From Consotaella salsifontis (GTDB taxonomy: Bacteria > Pseudomonadota > Alphaproteobacteria > Rhizobiales > Rhizobiaceae): a stretch of 64,000 nucleotides of DNA. How positions within the stretch are numbered: the first letter of the stretch is position 1; every line of letters starts with the position of its first letter. Under the pieces are notes generated by a model, which did not search any database, was not told the DNA's origin, and saw nothing but the letters and a program-made list of their open reading frames with translations. Location: positions 62,001 to 126,000 of the forward strand of contig NZ_FUXL01000012.1 in NCBI RefSeq assembly GCF_900167365.1, written 5' to 3'. Shown here in pieces: positions 18,775 to 27,816 of this stretch. The position numbers and the translations under genes are program-made.

Positions 18775-19263
18775 TTAGTCGGCTTTGGCCTTGAGCGGCT
18801 TCTTGCGGAAGCCGCCACCCAGGCCCCAGGGGAGGATGAAATCGACCCACATGTGCAGGCGGTTGGCATAGCCGAGCGCTGCCTTGGTGAGAGCCAGAAG
18901 CTCGGCGTTGGTGGTGCAGGCCTGGGCCGCATCCACATACATGCGGGTCATCTCGCAGGCATGCGGCAGGCCGACGAAGTCGAAGAACGACGCCTTGTAG
19001 CCGATGACCTGGGCAATATAGGCCTGCAGCGTCTTGAGGTCGGGCTCGCTGTCCTCAATGACGCGGATGATGCCCCAAAGGAACTCGTCGGCGAAGGTGC
19101 GGGTCTCGCCCTCGGCGAAGATGATGGTCGACAGATACTGGCCACGCGAGCCGGAATTGCGCGGGACATAGCCCTCGCTGAGCGAGCGAACCTCCTCCGG
19201 TTGATCGAGCCAAATCTTCTCCCGCTCGGCTTCGAGCTTCCTGATCGCCTCTTCAACGGTCAT
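18775..19263 (-). CDS. Cucumopine synthase-related helical bundle protein
   Basis: 162-aa protein, almost entirely helical by composition, with no signal peptide or membrane segment. Distinctive stretches are EGYVPRNSGSRGQYLSTII, FADEFLWGIIRVIEDSEPD and GLPHACEMTRMYVDAAQ. I recognise it as the family annotated as cucumopine synthase-related helical bundle (Cucumopine_C-like). It lies 26 bp upstream of the cyclophilin-like gene, in the order expected if a two-domain enzyme had been split or two subunits work together. The ATG at 19261-19263 has a weak AGGAAAG-type ribosome site. It could instead be an unrelated small helical protein; the family call rests on memory of sequence style and on context. 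Confidence 0.6.
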   Translation of the reverse strand: MTVEEAIRKLEAEREKIWLDQPEEVRSLSEGYVPRNSGSRGQYLSTIIFAEGETRTFADEFLWGIIRVIEDSEPDLKTLQAYIAQVIGYKASFFDFVGLPHACEMTRMYVDAAQACTTNAELLALTKAALGYANRLHMWVDFILPWGLGGGFRKKPLKAKAD

Positions 19264-19385
19264 GAACTTTCCTTTCTTCCTGGATTTGCTGGCCGTTCCG
19301 CCGCATGGCGATGACGGCATGGAGGGCTCGGCGTCAGCGCGCCGATCGCTGTGGCCGCCGGCATTCGCGCGGCCGCTTTTTCCTT

Positions 19386-20150
19386 TCAGAGAACGCGGGC
19401 GAAGAAGGAGCGCGCGCGTTCGCTGGTGGGATTGTTGAAGACCTCGTTGGGAGGACCGCACTCGACGACGCGACCGTCGTCCATGAAGGCGACGCGATCG
19501 CAGACTTCCCTGGCGAAGGCCATTTCGTGGGTCACCACGACCATGGTCATGCCGTCGGCCGCGAGGTCCTTCATCACGGCCAGAACCTCGCCCACCAGCT
19601 CGGGATCGAGCGCGGAGGTCGGCTCGTCGAAGAGCATCAGCTTGGGGTCCATTGCCAGCGCCCTGGCGATGGCCACCCGCTGCTGCTGACCGCCGGAAAG
19701 CTGGGATGGATAGGCATCCGCCTTGGATGACAGGCCGACGCGCTCGAGAAGCGCAGCCGCTCTGGCGCGCGCGCGCTCGACGGGCTGCCGCTTCACCTGC
19801 ACCGGGCCCTCGATAACGTTCTCGATCGCCGTCTTGTGGCCGAAGAGGTTGAAGCGCTGAAACACCATGCCGATTTCGGCCCGCGTCAGCGCCACTTCCG
19901 CGTCGGACAGCTCGTAGAGCTTGTTGTCGCTGCGTCGGTAGCCGACGGGCTCGCCATCGACGGCGAGATAGCCGCCGGTGATCTTGGTCAGATGGTTGAT
20001 GCAGCGCAGAAAGGTCGACTTGCCGGAGCCGGAGGGGCCGATGAGGCTGACGACCTCGCCTCGGTCGACGGTGAAATCGATGCCCTTCAGGATCATCTGG
20101 TGGCCGATCTGCTTCTCCACGCCGACCGCTTCGACCATGTGGAAACTCAT
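19386..20150 (-). CDS. Amino acid ABC transporter ATP-binding protein
   Basis: 254-aa ATPase of the polar-amino-acid (HisP/GlnQ) class. Walker A is GPSGSGKST (38-46), the signature is LSGGQQQR and Walker B is [14 protein letters not shown], followed by the switch His in [14 protein letters not shown] characteristic insert, [16 protein letters not shown], precedes the Q-loop. The start overlaps the permease stop by 4 bp. It probably powers uptake of histidine or a histidine derivative, judging from the operon and the HutC-type operator. Confidence 0.93.
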   Translation of the reverse strand: MSFHMVEAVGVEKQIGHQMILKGIDFTVDRGEVVSLIGPSGSGKSTFLRCINHLTKITGGYLAVDGEPVGYRRSDNKLYELSDAEVALTRAEIGMVFQRFNLFGHKTAIENVIEGPVQVKRQPVERARARAAALLERVGLSSKADAYPSQLSGGQQQRVAIARALAMDPKLMLFDEPTSALDPELVGEVLAVMKDLAADGMTMVVVTHEMAFAREVCDRVAFMDDGRVVECGPPNEVFNNPTSERARSFFARVL

Positions 20151-21046
20151 GTCCGCTCTCCCGGCTGAGGTGTGGCGGAGTGCCGGCCCCGGGCATAATG
20201 GCGCTCGATGCGCCCCTGGATCACGGTCAGCACCGACGTCAGCAAGAGGTACCAGCAGCAGCACACGAGCAGCAGCGGAATCACCTCGAAATTGCGCGAA
20301 TAGATGGTCTGCGCCGAGTAGAGCAGGTCCGACAGGGAAATGACGCTGACGAGGGACGTCATCTTCAACATGCCGATGGTCTCGTTGCCCGTCGGCGGAA
20401 TGATGAACGGCATGGCCTGCGGCAACACGATACGCCGCATGGCGCGCAGACGCGTCATGCCGATGGCGCGCGCCGCCTCTTCCTGTCCCGTGTCGACCGA
20501 CCCGATGCCCGCCCGCACGATCTCCGCCATATAGGCGCCCTCGTTGAGGCTGAGGCCGAGAAACGCCGCCATGAAGGGCGTGATGAGGGTGTTGGTGTTG
20601 ACGGTGAAGAGGCTCGGGCCGAAGGGCACGCCGATCGACAGATTGGGGAACAGCGCCGCGAGGTTGTACCAGAAGATCAGCTGCACCAGGATCGGGGTGC
20701 CCCGGAAGAACCAGATGTAGACCTTGGCGAAACCGACCACCAGCCAGTGCTCCGAGCGGTGCATGACGGCGATGATGATGCCCAGGACCGCGCCGGTGAG
20801 CATGCACATCGCGGTGAGGCCGAGCGTGGTGGCGAGGCCTTCGAGAATAGCGGTCGAGAACAGGTAGCTGCCGACCAGCGGCCATTCGAAGTTGGGATTG
20901 AGAACCACGCTCTGGAGAAGCGCCAGCCCGACGAAGACGACGATCAGAGGCGGAACGAAGCGCAGGACCGAGCGGCGAGGGACGACTTCCATGTGCTCGT
21001 GCCGAGGCGGATCGTTGATGTCCTGTGAGGTCTCGTGGGTCACCAT
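20147..21046 (-). CDS. Amino acid ABC transporter permease (HisM/GlnP type)
   Basis: 299-aa permease of the His/Glu/Gln/Arg/opine (HEQRo) family. It has a hydrophilic N-terminal tail of about 35 residues and about five membrane segments. The EAA loop reads [20 protein letters not shown], and the conserved [11 protein letters not shown] and [14 protein letters not shown] are present. A single permease gene implies a homodimeric channel. The ATG at 21044-21046 is preceded by AAGGGGAAA. The HEQRo family includes opine importers, which fits the cucumopine-like neighbours. Confidence 0.93.
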   Translation of the reverse strand: MVTHETSQDINDPPRHEHMEVVPRRSVLRFVPPLIVVFVGLALLQSVVLNPNFEWPLVGSYLFSTAILEGLATTLGLTAMCMLTGAVLGIIIAVMHRSEHWLVVGFAKVYIWFFRGTPILVQLIFWYNLAALFPNLSIGVPFGPSLFTVNTNTLITPFMAAFLGLSLNEGAYMAEIVRAGIGSVDTGQEEAARAIGMTRLRAMRRIVLPQAMPFIIPPTGNETIGMLKMTSLVSVISLSDLLYSAQTIYSRNFEVIPLLLVCCCWYLLLTSVLTVIQGRIERHYARGRHSATPQPGERT

Positions 21047-21114
21047 GGCGATTTCCCCTTCCAGCGAATGAAACGGGGGCCGCCGGGAGAGCCGGCGGCC
21101 CGTGCGGCATCGGC

Positions 21115-22044
21115 TCAGGGCTTCGGCTGGGTCAGCGGCTTCTTGGTCGCCAGGTTGATGCCAGGCTCCTTGAGCGCCAGCAGGGAAATGTCCCACTTCT
21201 CCATGATCTTGTCATAGACGCCCTCGGCATGGACCGCCTTGAGGCCCGCCAGAAGCGCCTCGGCCAATTCCATGTTGTCCTTCTTGACCACCATCCCGTT
21301 GTAGTACTTCGGGAGATACTCGTTCTCGACGACGCGGATCGGCTTGGGCGCGCGCTTCTTAATCTCCTCCGTGGCGGCGATGTCGTTCAGCACGAAATCG
21401 ACGCGCCCCGAATAGAGGGCCAGCAGCACGGCGTCGCCCGACGGGTACTGGTTGACGGTGACGGGCTTCAACCCCTTCGACGTGCAGTGAGGCGTCATCT
21501 CGTCATTGACGACGTTGACGAAGTCGAAGCCTTGCTGGACCGCGACGGTGAGCCCGCAGAGCGAATCCGCGTCCGACGTGATGGACGTGTTGGATGCCAG
21601 CTTGAACACGGCACCGGTGGCATAGGCGTCGTCAATGAAGGTCACGCGCTTCTGGCGCTCGGGATTGTCGGAGATGCACTCGGCGGCCATGTCGTAGCGG
21701 CCACCCTCCACGCCGGGGATGAGGCCGGCGAAATCGATCGACTCGACAGTGTAGGTGATGCCGAGCTTTTCGGTGATCGCCTTCCACAGATCCGGCTCGT
21801 AGCCGACGATCGTCTTGTTGTCCGCCGCGAAATATTGGCACGGCGGGTAATGGGCATCGGTGACGATGGAGATCTTGCCGGCTTCCCGGATCTTCTCGGG
21901 CAGCATGTCGTGCAGACTCTTGTCGGCTTGCAGAGCCGGAATTCCGGCCCCAACCACCTCCGCCTCGTCGGCGAAGGCAACACCCGTCAGCATGGTGAAT
22001 GCGAGGACTGCGGTGGCAAGCGGTGTCGGAATCCCGGCTGTCAT
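21115..22044 (-). CDS. Amino acid/opine ABC transporter substrate-binding protein
   Basis: 309-aa periplasmic protein of SBP_bac_3 type. Residues 1-25 are a signal peptide ending GVAFA. The mature protein has [46 protein letters not shown] and [10 protein letters not shown], all landmarks of cluster-3 amino acid binders. The start at 22042-22044 follows GAGGG. First gene of the five-gene operon; the HutC-type operator lies 57 bp upstream. The ligand is not readable directly; histidine, urocanate or a histidine conjugate is likely from context. Confidence 0.92.
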   Translation of the reverse strand: MTAGIPTPLATAVLAFTMLTGVAFADEAEVVGAGIPALQADKSLHDMLPEKIREAGKISIVTDAHYPPCQYFAADNKTIVGYEPDLWKAITEKLGITYTVESIDFAGLIPGVEGGRYDMAAECISDNPERQKRVTFIDDAYATGAVFKLASNTSITSDADSLCGLTVAVQQGFDFVNVVNDEMTPHCTSKGLKPVTVNQYPSGDAVLLALYSGRVDFVLNDIAATEEIKKRAPKPIRVVENEYLPKYYNGMVVKKDNMELAEALLAGLKAVHAEGVYDKIMEKWDISLLALKEPGINLATKKPLTQPKP

Positions 22045-22098
22045 ATTCGAACCCTCATGGTGTTTTGATCTGGACGGCATCAGGTGCCGGTCCTTGTT

Positions 22099-22126
22099 TT
22101 TGTATAGACATATAGAAGGCTGTCAA
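22099..22126 (-). promoter_or_regulatory. Promoter with second HutC-type operator
   Basis: On the minus strand a consensus -35 TTGACA (22121-22126) is followed after 16 bp by TACAAA (22099-22104). The spacer and -10 are covered by TGTATAGACAT (22101-22111), identical to the core of the operator between hutI and hutF. A weaker copy, CTGTCTATCC, lies at 22134-22143. Repressor binding here would block polymerase. This puts the transporter and cucumopine-like operon in the HutC regulon by inference. Confidence 0.7.
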
Positions 22127-22644
22127 GCGCATTCTGTCTATCCTGGTAGCGAGCCCAATTTTTAGGCAAAAGACAAGCGGCCTCCGGTTGTCGCCTTGCG
22201 CACCAATGCGAACTGAACGTGTTTTCTGGGATGGAGGGGCGACAGGGCAGGCTGAGGGGCGATGGCGGTCGACTGTCGATCTGCGGCGGGACGGTGTCGC
22301 CTGCGTCAAAAAAAGCCTTTGACAGGCACCCCGGTTGCTTCGTATGTAAGCGCTTACAGGAGTGAGGGTATGGTCTGGGAGATGAGGCTCGAGCCGGGGG
22401 AGCGACAGGCTTCCTTCTGAAGCCGGCATTGGGCTGCCGAACGATCGTTCCGACCTGAAGAAATTTGCGGCGTCCAGGGCTTGTCGGCGCCGTCGCGTTC
22501 GCGCGGCGGCATGCTCGGCGGCAACGGGAAAGCCATGTGCGGGCGGGGGCGGAGCACGTCTTCTGGCGGCGCTCCGCCCTCCGGGTGAATTAGCGTTGCC
22601 GCGCTGCGGTGGTGCGCGAGGATTGGATAGTTGGTGGGCAGGAA
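22127..22644. other. Divergent intergenic region upstream of the DapA-family gene
   Basis: About 520 bp between the transporter promoter and the plus-strand aldolase gene. It contains the LacI-type promoter/operator listed separately. About 285 bp of transcribed leader follow it. A 16-codon frame beginning at 22370 (MVWEMRLEPG, preceded by GGAG) could be a leader peptide but has no other support. Nothing else is recognised. Confidence 0.5.
22319..22358 (+). promoter_or_regulatory. Promoter with LacI-family operator
   Basis: -35 TTGACA (22319-22324) and -10 TATGTA (22343-22348) with an 18-bp spacer. The perfect palindrome TGTAAGCGCTTACA (22345-22358) overlaps the -10 and start point. The central CG with GTAAGC arms is the classic LacI/GalR-family operator form. 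A LacI-type regulator lies at the other end of the cluster (27817-28959) and is the likely ligand-controlled repressor. Confidence 0.82.
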
Positions 22645-23571
22645 ATGACGCGATACGAAGGTATCATTCCGGTGATGATCACGCCGTTCAAGGACGACGG
22701 CGCGATCGATTATGAGGGCGTCTCCAGGCTGGTGGACTGGTATGTGGAGAACGGTGCCGACGTTCTGTTCGCCGTCTGCCAGTCGAGCGAGATGCTGTTC
22801 CTCAGCCTGGACGAGCGGGTCGCTCTCGCCCGTCACGTCAAGAAGGCGGCGGCGGGCCGCATCCCGGTCATCGCGTCCGGCCATGTCAGCGATCGCCTTG
22901 AGGACCAGGAGCGCGAACTCAATGCGGTGGCGGAGGCGGGTGTCGACGGCATCGTGCTCGTGACCAATCGCCTCGACGCCGATCAGCGGGGCGGCGGCAA
23001 GTTTCTCGATGACCTCGGCTGGCTGCTCGACCGCCTGCCGGCGGATCTGCCGCTCGGCCTCTATGAGTGCCCTGCGCCCTATCGGCGGCTTCTGAGCGAC
23101 GATGAGATCCGGTTCTGCGCGCAGTCGGGGCGGTTCGTGGTGCTCAAGGATGTGTCCTGCGACCTCGCCACCGTCGAGCGCCGGGTCGCCCTCACCAAAG
23201 GCTCCAAGCTGTCGGTGGTCAATGCCAACGCCGCCATCGCCTTCGCGGCGATGCGCGCCGGCTCCAACGGCTTCACCGGCGTCTTCACCAACATCCACCC
23301 CGATCTCTACAAGTGGCTGCTCACCCATTGGCGGGAGCATCGGGAACTGGCGGACGAACTGTCGGTCTATCTGGCGCTGTCGGCCATGGCCGAGCCGATG
23401 GGCTACCCCAAGCTCGCCAAGCTCTATCACCAGCGTCTTGGAACCTTCGCGGGCGTCGGCAGCCGCGCCGTGACCTTCGATATTCGTGAGAAATTCTGGG
23501 CGCTCGATGCGCTGATCGACAAGATCGTCGAGGGGCAGGACCAGTTCCGCCGCCGCATCGCCGCGCTCTGA
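22645..23571 (+). CDS. DapA/NanA-family (class I) aldolase or dehydratase
   Basis: 308-aa TIM-barrel enzyme of the dihydrodipicolinate synthase/N-acetylneuraminate lyase family. The Schiff-base Lys168 is in FVVLKDVS, and the catalytic Tyr140 is in GLYECPAPYR. The pyruvate-carboxylate loop, normally GTTGE or GSTGE, reads CQSSEM here, so it is not a standard DapA. With a TRAP transporter, a hydroxyacid dehydrogenase and a LacI regulator it is more likely a catabolic 2-keto-acid aldolase or dehydratase for a sugar acid. The ATG at 22645 follows AGGA. It is the first gene behind the LacI-type promoter. Confidence 0.88.
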   Translation: MTRYEGIIPVMITPFKDDGAIDYEGVSRLVDWYVENGADVLFAVCQSSEMLFLSLDERVALARHVKKAAAGRIPVIASGHVSDRLEDQERELNAVAEAGVDGIVLVTNRLDADQRGGGKFLDDLGWLLDRLPADLPLGLYECPAPYRRLLSDDEIRFCAQSGRFVVLKDVSCDLATVERRVALTKGSKLSVVNANAAIAFAAMRAGSNGFTGVFTNIHPDLYKWLLTHWREHRELADELSVYLALSAMAEPMGYPKLAKLYHQRLGTFAGVGSRAVTFDIREKFWALDALIDKIVEGQDQFRRRIAAL

Positions 23572-23664
23572 GCGGCGGCGATCCGTCAGACGATGCCATC
23601 GGGTCAAGGGCGTTTCCTTCGCAGTCGAGGGCGCCCGGGCACCGGGAGAGAGTGAGGGCAAGCC

Positions 23665-24618
23665 ATGTCACACAAGGTGCTGGTCACTGCGACCAATTAT
23701 TCGAAACTGTGCCGCGAGGCGAAGGCGCTGTTCGAGGAGAACGGCTGGGAGGTGGTGGAGAACACCTTCGGCCGGCCGATGACTTTCGACGAGCTGAAGT
23801 CGCGCGTCGGCGATATCGATGCCGTCATCGCCGGTGTCGACGACTGGAACGAGGCGGTCTTCAAGATCGCTCCGAAGCTCAAGGTGATCAGCCGTTTCGG
23901 CGTCGGTGTCGACAATATCGACGTGGAGACCGCGCGCCGCCACGGCATCGCCGTGACCAATGCGGCCGGCGGCAACTCCAACGCGGTGGCGGAGATCACC
24001 ATCGGCCTCATCATTTCCGCGATGCGCGCCATCCCTCAGCTTCACCAGACGACCCGCCAGGGCCGCTGGGATCGCTTCGTCGGCGAGGAAATTCTCGGCC
24101 GGACCGTCGGCATTCTCGGCTTCGGCAATATCGCCCAGAAGATCGCCCGGAAATTGCAGGGGTTCGAGGTCGAGGTTCTCGCCTACGACAAGTACCCCAA
24201 CCAGGAGGCGGCTTCGCGCCTGGGCGTGACATTGGCAACCTCGGAGGATGTGCTGTCGCGGGCCGACGTGCTCCTGATGATGCTGCCGAGCCTGCCCGAG
24301 ACGCGCGGCTTCATGAACGCCGAGACCTTCGCGAAAATGAAGGACGACGCCTACTTCATCAACACGGCCCGAGGCGCCCTGGTCGACGAGACGGCGCTGG
24401 CAGACGCGCTTTCGAGCGGCAAGCTCAGGGCGGCGGCGATCGACGTCTATCAAAGCGAGCCGACCTCGGCGGACAATCCGCTGTTCCAGTTGGACGGCAT
24501 CGTCACCACGCCCCACACCGCGGCCGAGACCTTTGAGGCCTATCGCGGTATCGGGCTCCTGACAGCGCGGGCCGTGCTCGACGTCTTCGCCGGTCGCAGC
24601 CCTGCCAATCTTCTGTAG
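23665..24618 (+). CDS. D-isomer 2-hydroxyacid dehydrogenase (phosphoglycerate dehydrogenase-like)
   Basis: 317-aa NAD-dependent dehydrogenase with a catalytic domain split around a Rossmann domain. The dinucleotide-binding loop is GILGFGNIA (149-157); active-site residues are Arg236 (TARGALVD), Glu265 and His284 (TPHTAAE). SerA-like features include FGVGVDNID. It lacks the regulatory ACT/ASB domains of long SerA enzymes. Context suggests oxidation or reduction of a sugar-derived 2-hydroxy/2-keto acid rather than serine synthesis. It begins 94 bp after the aldolase with a GGGAGAG-type site. Confidence 0.9.
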   Translation: MSHKVLVTATNYSKLCREAKALFEENGWEVVENTFGRPMTFDELKSRVGDIDAVIAGVDDWNEAVFKIAPKLKVISRFGVGVDNIDVETARRHGIAVTNAAGGNSNAVAEITIGLIISAMRAIPQLHQTTRQGRWDRFVGEEILGRTVGILGFGNIAQKIARKLQGFEVEVLAYDKYPNQEAASRLGVTLATSEDVLSRADVLLMMLPSLPETRGFMNAETFAKMKDDAYFINTARGALVDETALADALSSGKLRAAAIDVYQSEPTSADNPLFQLDGIVTTPHTAAETFEAYRGIGLLTARAVLDVFAGRSPANLL

Positions 24619-24678
24619 CGGCCTCAAAGCCCGCCCCCGAAACTTCAGTCGCCCGGTGGAGCGGGCAGGGGAGGAATC

Positions 24679-25185
24679 TTGAAAATCGTCGACCTCTTCG
24701 ATCGTAACTTCGAGAAGTCCATCGTCACGGTGATCCTCGTGGCCACGTCGTTGATCCTCGTGGTCCAGGTCTTCATGCGCTATGTGCTCGGCTCCCCGCT
24801 GGTTTGGGCGGAGGAGCTGGCGCGGTATCTGCTCGTCTGGTGCACCATGATCGGCACCAGTCTGGCGGTCAGGGAGAGCCGCCACATCGTCGTCGATTTC
24901 GCTCCCGTTGTCTTCGGCGCGCGCTCCGTCGGCCTCTTCAGCGTGCTCTCCCATATTGGTGTCCTGATCTTCTGCGGGGTGATCCTCTACTACGCCATCC
25001 CCTTCGTCGAGCGGGTTCGCGCGCTTGGTCAGCTTTCGCCGACGCTCGAGATCCCGATGTGGCTGGTCTACGCCGCTCTTCCCGTCGGCGCCGCAGCCTC
25101 CGCGCTGCGCACCCTTCAGGCCATGTGGTTGCTCCATAGGGGTGTTCCGGTTCCGGCCGGACAGAATGCCGAGGAGTCGCTCTGA
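24679..25185 (+). CDS. TRAP transporter small permease (DctQ family)
   Basis: 168-aa protein with four hydrophobic segments and the DctQ landmarks VFMRYVLGSPLVWAEELARY and ESRHIVVDF. It is the small membrane subunit that couples the binding protein to the large permease in a Na+-dependent TRAP importer. The start is a TTG at 24679, preceded by GGGGAGG; no ATG or GTG is better placed. The stop overlaps the DctM start (TGATG). Confidence 0.92.
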   Translation: MKIVDLFDRNFEKSIVTVILVATSLILVVQVFMRYVLGSPLVWAEELARYLLVWCTMIGTSLAVRESRHIVVDFAPVVFGARSVGLFSVLSHIGVLIFCGVILYYAIPFVERVRALGQLSPTLEIPMWLVYAALPVGAAASALRTLQAMWLLHRGVPVPAGQNAEESL

Positions 25186-26462
25186 TGTATCCTCTCGTCG
25201 CTCTCGGCTCTTTCCTCCTCATTCTGCTTCTCACCGTGCCCATCGCCATGTCGCTTGGACTGGCGGCCTTCATTCCGGGCTGGATGGGGGCGCCGGTCAA
25301 CCCGAGCCAGGTGGTGCGCACGATCGTCACGGCGATCGATTCGTTCCCGCTGCTCGCCGTGCCGCTGTTCATGGTCGCCGGCGACATCATGACCCGCGGC
25401 GGCCTCGCCAAGCGGCTCTTCAATTTTGCCGATGCGCTGCTCGGACGCTTCAACGGCGGACTGGCCATCGCCACCGTCGTCGCCTGCATGCTGTTCGGCG
25501 CCATTTCCGGTTCCTCGCCCGCCACGGTCGCGGCCATTGGCTCCATGGCGATCCCGCTCCTGGTGTCGAATGGCTACGAGAAGCGCTTCGCCACCGTGCT
25601 CGTGGTTTGCGCCGGCACCCTCGGCGTGATCGTGCCGCCGAGCATCCCCATGATCATCTACGGCATGTCGGCGGGCGTCTCGGTCAGCGCGCTGTTCATC
25701 GCCGGCATCGGCCCGGCCTGCGTCATTGGCGGCCTGCTGTCGGCCTATGCCTTCTGGTACGGCACCAAGAACAAGCACAGGATCACGACCCAAGCAGGCA
25801 AGATTTCCCTGATCCGAGCGACACGCGAGAGCTTCTGGGCGTTGCTGGCCCCGGTCGTGGTGCTCGGTGGCATCTATTCGGGCGCCTTCACGCCGACCGA
25901 GGCGGCGGCGATCGCGGTAGCCTACAGCGCCGTTGTCTCGCTCTTCATCTTCCGCGAGATGAACCTGCCGCAGCTTCTGGACACCATCGGGCGCACTTCG
26001 CTCACCATCGCGCCGATCCTCATCATCGCCGGCACCGGCGCCGCCCTCGGCCGCGTCTTCAACCTGCTGCGCGTGCCCGTGATGCTGGGTGACCTGATCT
26101 CCAGCGTCGTCAGCGAGCCGGTGATGCTGCTCCTGCTCATCAACGCGATGTTGCTGGTCGTCGGCATGTTCATGGAGACGCTCGCCGCCATCATCGTGCT
26201 GACGCCGATCTTCCTGCCGATCGTCATGCCGTACGGCGTCGACCCGATCCATTTCGGCCTGATCATGACGACCAACCTTGCCATCGGCTTCGTCACGCCG
26301 CCAGTGGGCGCCAACATCTTCGTCGCCACGGGACTGACCAAGTTGTCGATGGTGGACGTGTGCAAGGGGCTGCCTGTTCCCCTGGCCATGCTCGTCATCG
26401 CCCTGGCCATCATCACCTATGTGCCGGCGCTGTCGCTCTGGCTGCCGGGCCTCGGCGGCTGA
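25185..26462 (+). CDS. TRAP transporter large permease (DctM family)
   Basis: 425-aa membrane protein with about twelve segments, the transport-forming subunit. Characteristic stretches are VPLFMVAGDIMTRGGLAKRL, CMLFGAISGSSPATVAAIG, GVIVPPSIPMIIYG, TPTEAAAIAVAYS and GFVTPPVGANIFVA. Normal length for the family. Translationally coupled to the small permease by a one-base overlap. Confidence 0.95.
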   Translation: MYPLVALGSFLLILLLTVPIAMSLGLAAFIPGWMGAPVNPSQVVRTIVTAIDSFPLLAVPLFMVAGDIMTRGGLAKRLFNFADALLGRFNGGLAIATVVACMLFGAISGSSPATVAAIGSMAIPLLVSNGYEKRFATVLVVCAGTLGVIVPPSIPMIIYGMSAGVSVSALFIAGIGPACVIGGLLSAYAFWYGTKNKHRITTQAGKISLIRATRESFWALLAPVVVLGGIYSGAFTPTEAAAIAVAYSAVVSLFIFREMNLPQLLDTIGRTSLTIAPILIIAGTGAALGRVFNLLRVPVMLGDLISSVVSEPVMLLLLINAMLLVVGMFMETLAAIIVLTPIFLPIVMPYGVDPIHFGLIMTTNLAIGFVTPPVGANIFVATGLTKLSMVDVCKGLPVPLAMLVIALAIITYVPALSLWLPGLGG

Positions 26463-26505
26463 ACCGGTCAACTATCATCCGCGATCCAAAAAGGGAGTGA
26501 GAAAA

Positions 26506-27513
26506 ATGAAACTGACGAGATCCTTCGTCGCTGCCGCCGCGCTTGCCGTGGCGACCGCACTGCCGACCATCGCGTCGGCGGCCGATTACACGATGATCAT
26601 GGCCCACACGCTGTCGGACACCAAGCATCCGATCTATCAGGCGTTCCTCAAGCTGAAGAAGGACATCGAGGAGCGCTCGGGTGGGCGCATCGAGGTGGTG
26701 GACCAGGGTGGCGGCGCCCTCGGCGGCGATCGCGAGATCATGGAATCCACCATGTTCGGCGATGTGCAGTTCGGGCCGATGGCGAGCTCCGGCGCCACGC
26801 AGTTCATCCCCGAACTCGCCGTTTTCGACATTCCTTACGTGATGCCGACGGACAGCGAGGAGAGGCGCGCGCTGACCAACGAGGGTCCTCTGGCCGATGC
26901 CATCGCCAAGGCGCTCGAGGCCAAGGGCCTGCGCTTTGAGGGCACTATGGACGGCGGCTTCCGCAACCTCACCACGTCCAACACCGAGGTTCACACCCCC
27001 AAGGACATCGCCGATGCGGGATTGCGCATCCGTGTCCAGGAGAACCCGATCCACATCGCCATCTGGAAGGCTCTCGGTGCCGCGCCGACGCCGATCTCCT
27101 TCCCCGAGCTTTACGGCGCGTTGCAGCAGGGCGTCGTCGACGGACAGGAGAATCCCTACGGTCACATCCTGTCCCAGCATTTCTACGAGGTGCAGAAGTA
27201 CCTCATGAACACGCGCCACATCTTCCTGGCGAACCTCAACATCATCAACCTCGCCTGGTACCAGGATCTGCCGGACGATCTGAAGAAGGTCGTGGACGAC
27301 AGCTTCAAGGATGCGACCGACTACCAGTGGCAGCTTCAGGCCGAGCTCGAGCAGGGACAGCGCGCCGAACTCGCCAAGCACATGACGATCGTCGACCTCT
27401 CTCCCGAGGAGCTGAAGCAGTTCCAGGAAAAGACCGCCGACGTCATCGATATGGTGCGGGAGAAGGCTGGCAACGAGATCGTCGACACGCTGATGTCGCA
27501 GATCAAGAAATAA
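26506..27513 (+). CDS. TRAP transporter substrate-binding protein (DctP family)
   Basis: 335-aa periplasmic protein. Residues 1-25 are a signal peptide ending IASAA. The ligand-anchoring Arg lies in LRIRVQENPIHIAIWKALGA; this conserved arginine salt-bridges the carboxylate of the substrate in DctP/SiaP-type proteins. ALQQGVVDGQENPYGHIL is also typical. The substrate is therefore probably a carboxylate such as a uronate or aldonate. The ATG at 26506 follows GGGAG. The strong hairpin just downstream ends the operon. Confidence 0.94.
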   Translation: MKLTRSFVAAAALAVATALPTIASAADYTMIMAHTLSDTKHPIYQAFLKLKKDIEERSGGRIEVVDQGGGALGGDREIMESTMFGDVQFGPMASSGATQFIPELAVFDIPYVMPTDSEERRALTNEGPLADAIAKALEAKGLRFEGTMDGGFRNLTTSNTEVHTPKDIADAGLRIRVQENPIHIAIWKALGAAPTPISFPELYGALQQGVVDGQENPYGHILSQHFYEVQKYLMNTRHIFLANLNIINLAWYQDLPDDLKKVVDDSFKDATDYQWQLQAELEQGQRAELAKHMTIVDLSPEELKQFQEKTADVIDMVREKAGNEIVDTLMSQIKK

Positions 27514-27521
27514 GCTAGCCA

Positions 27522-27563
27522 AGAGGGTATGGCTTGCCGCCCCAGGCGGTAGGCCATCCCTCT
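27522..27563 (+). terminator. Hairpin after the TRAP operon
   Basis: A long imperfect inverted repeat, starting AGAGGGTATGGC and ending GGCCATCCCTCT, closes through GCCGCC/GGCGGT around a short CCCA loop. It begins 8 bp after the DctP stop codon. It abuts the RIME-like repeat, so some of it may belong to that element. Confidence 0.65.
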
Positions 27564-27666
27564 AGAGCGGGATGAGTTGAGCTTCGCTCATCATCCCGCT
27601 CCATCTTCTTCTGTGCGCATGACCTTTTCCGAAAACCGGTTCCCACTTTTCGGGATCATGCTCTAG
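27560..27666. repeat. RIME-like Rhizobiales intergenic palindromic element
   Basis: A 107-bp element bounded by CTCTAGAGCGGGAT on the left and CGGGATCATGCTCTAG on the right. Inside are the hairpin GAGCGGGATGAG/CTCATCATCCCGCTC and the typical motif GAAAACCGGTTCCCACTTTT followed by CGGGATCATG. This motif is very common between genes in Rhizobiales genomes and belongs to the RIME-type mosaic repeats. Only this copy is seen in the window. It supports the order-level placement of the organism. Confidence 0.78.
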
Positions 27667-27816
27667 GCACTCATTCGTGTGAAGGCTTGATAAGCCGGCT
27701 ACCTGTGATATTTGCCGCCGGGCCGTCGACCAGTGTCGAGGTCCACTTCCGGAGGTGCCCTTGGCCGCTGCCATCGTCATTCCACCAAGGTCCATCCCGC
27801 CGCAGAAGCGATCGCC

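Noticed and set aside
19264-20196. Upstream extension of the helical-bundle gene into the ABC ATPase region
   Set aside because: The frame stays open but is the +1 frame of the ATPase gene and is Arg/Gly-rich; homology begins at 19263.
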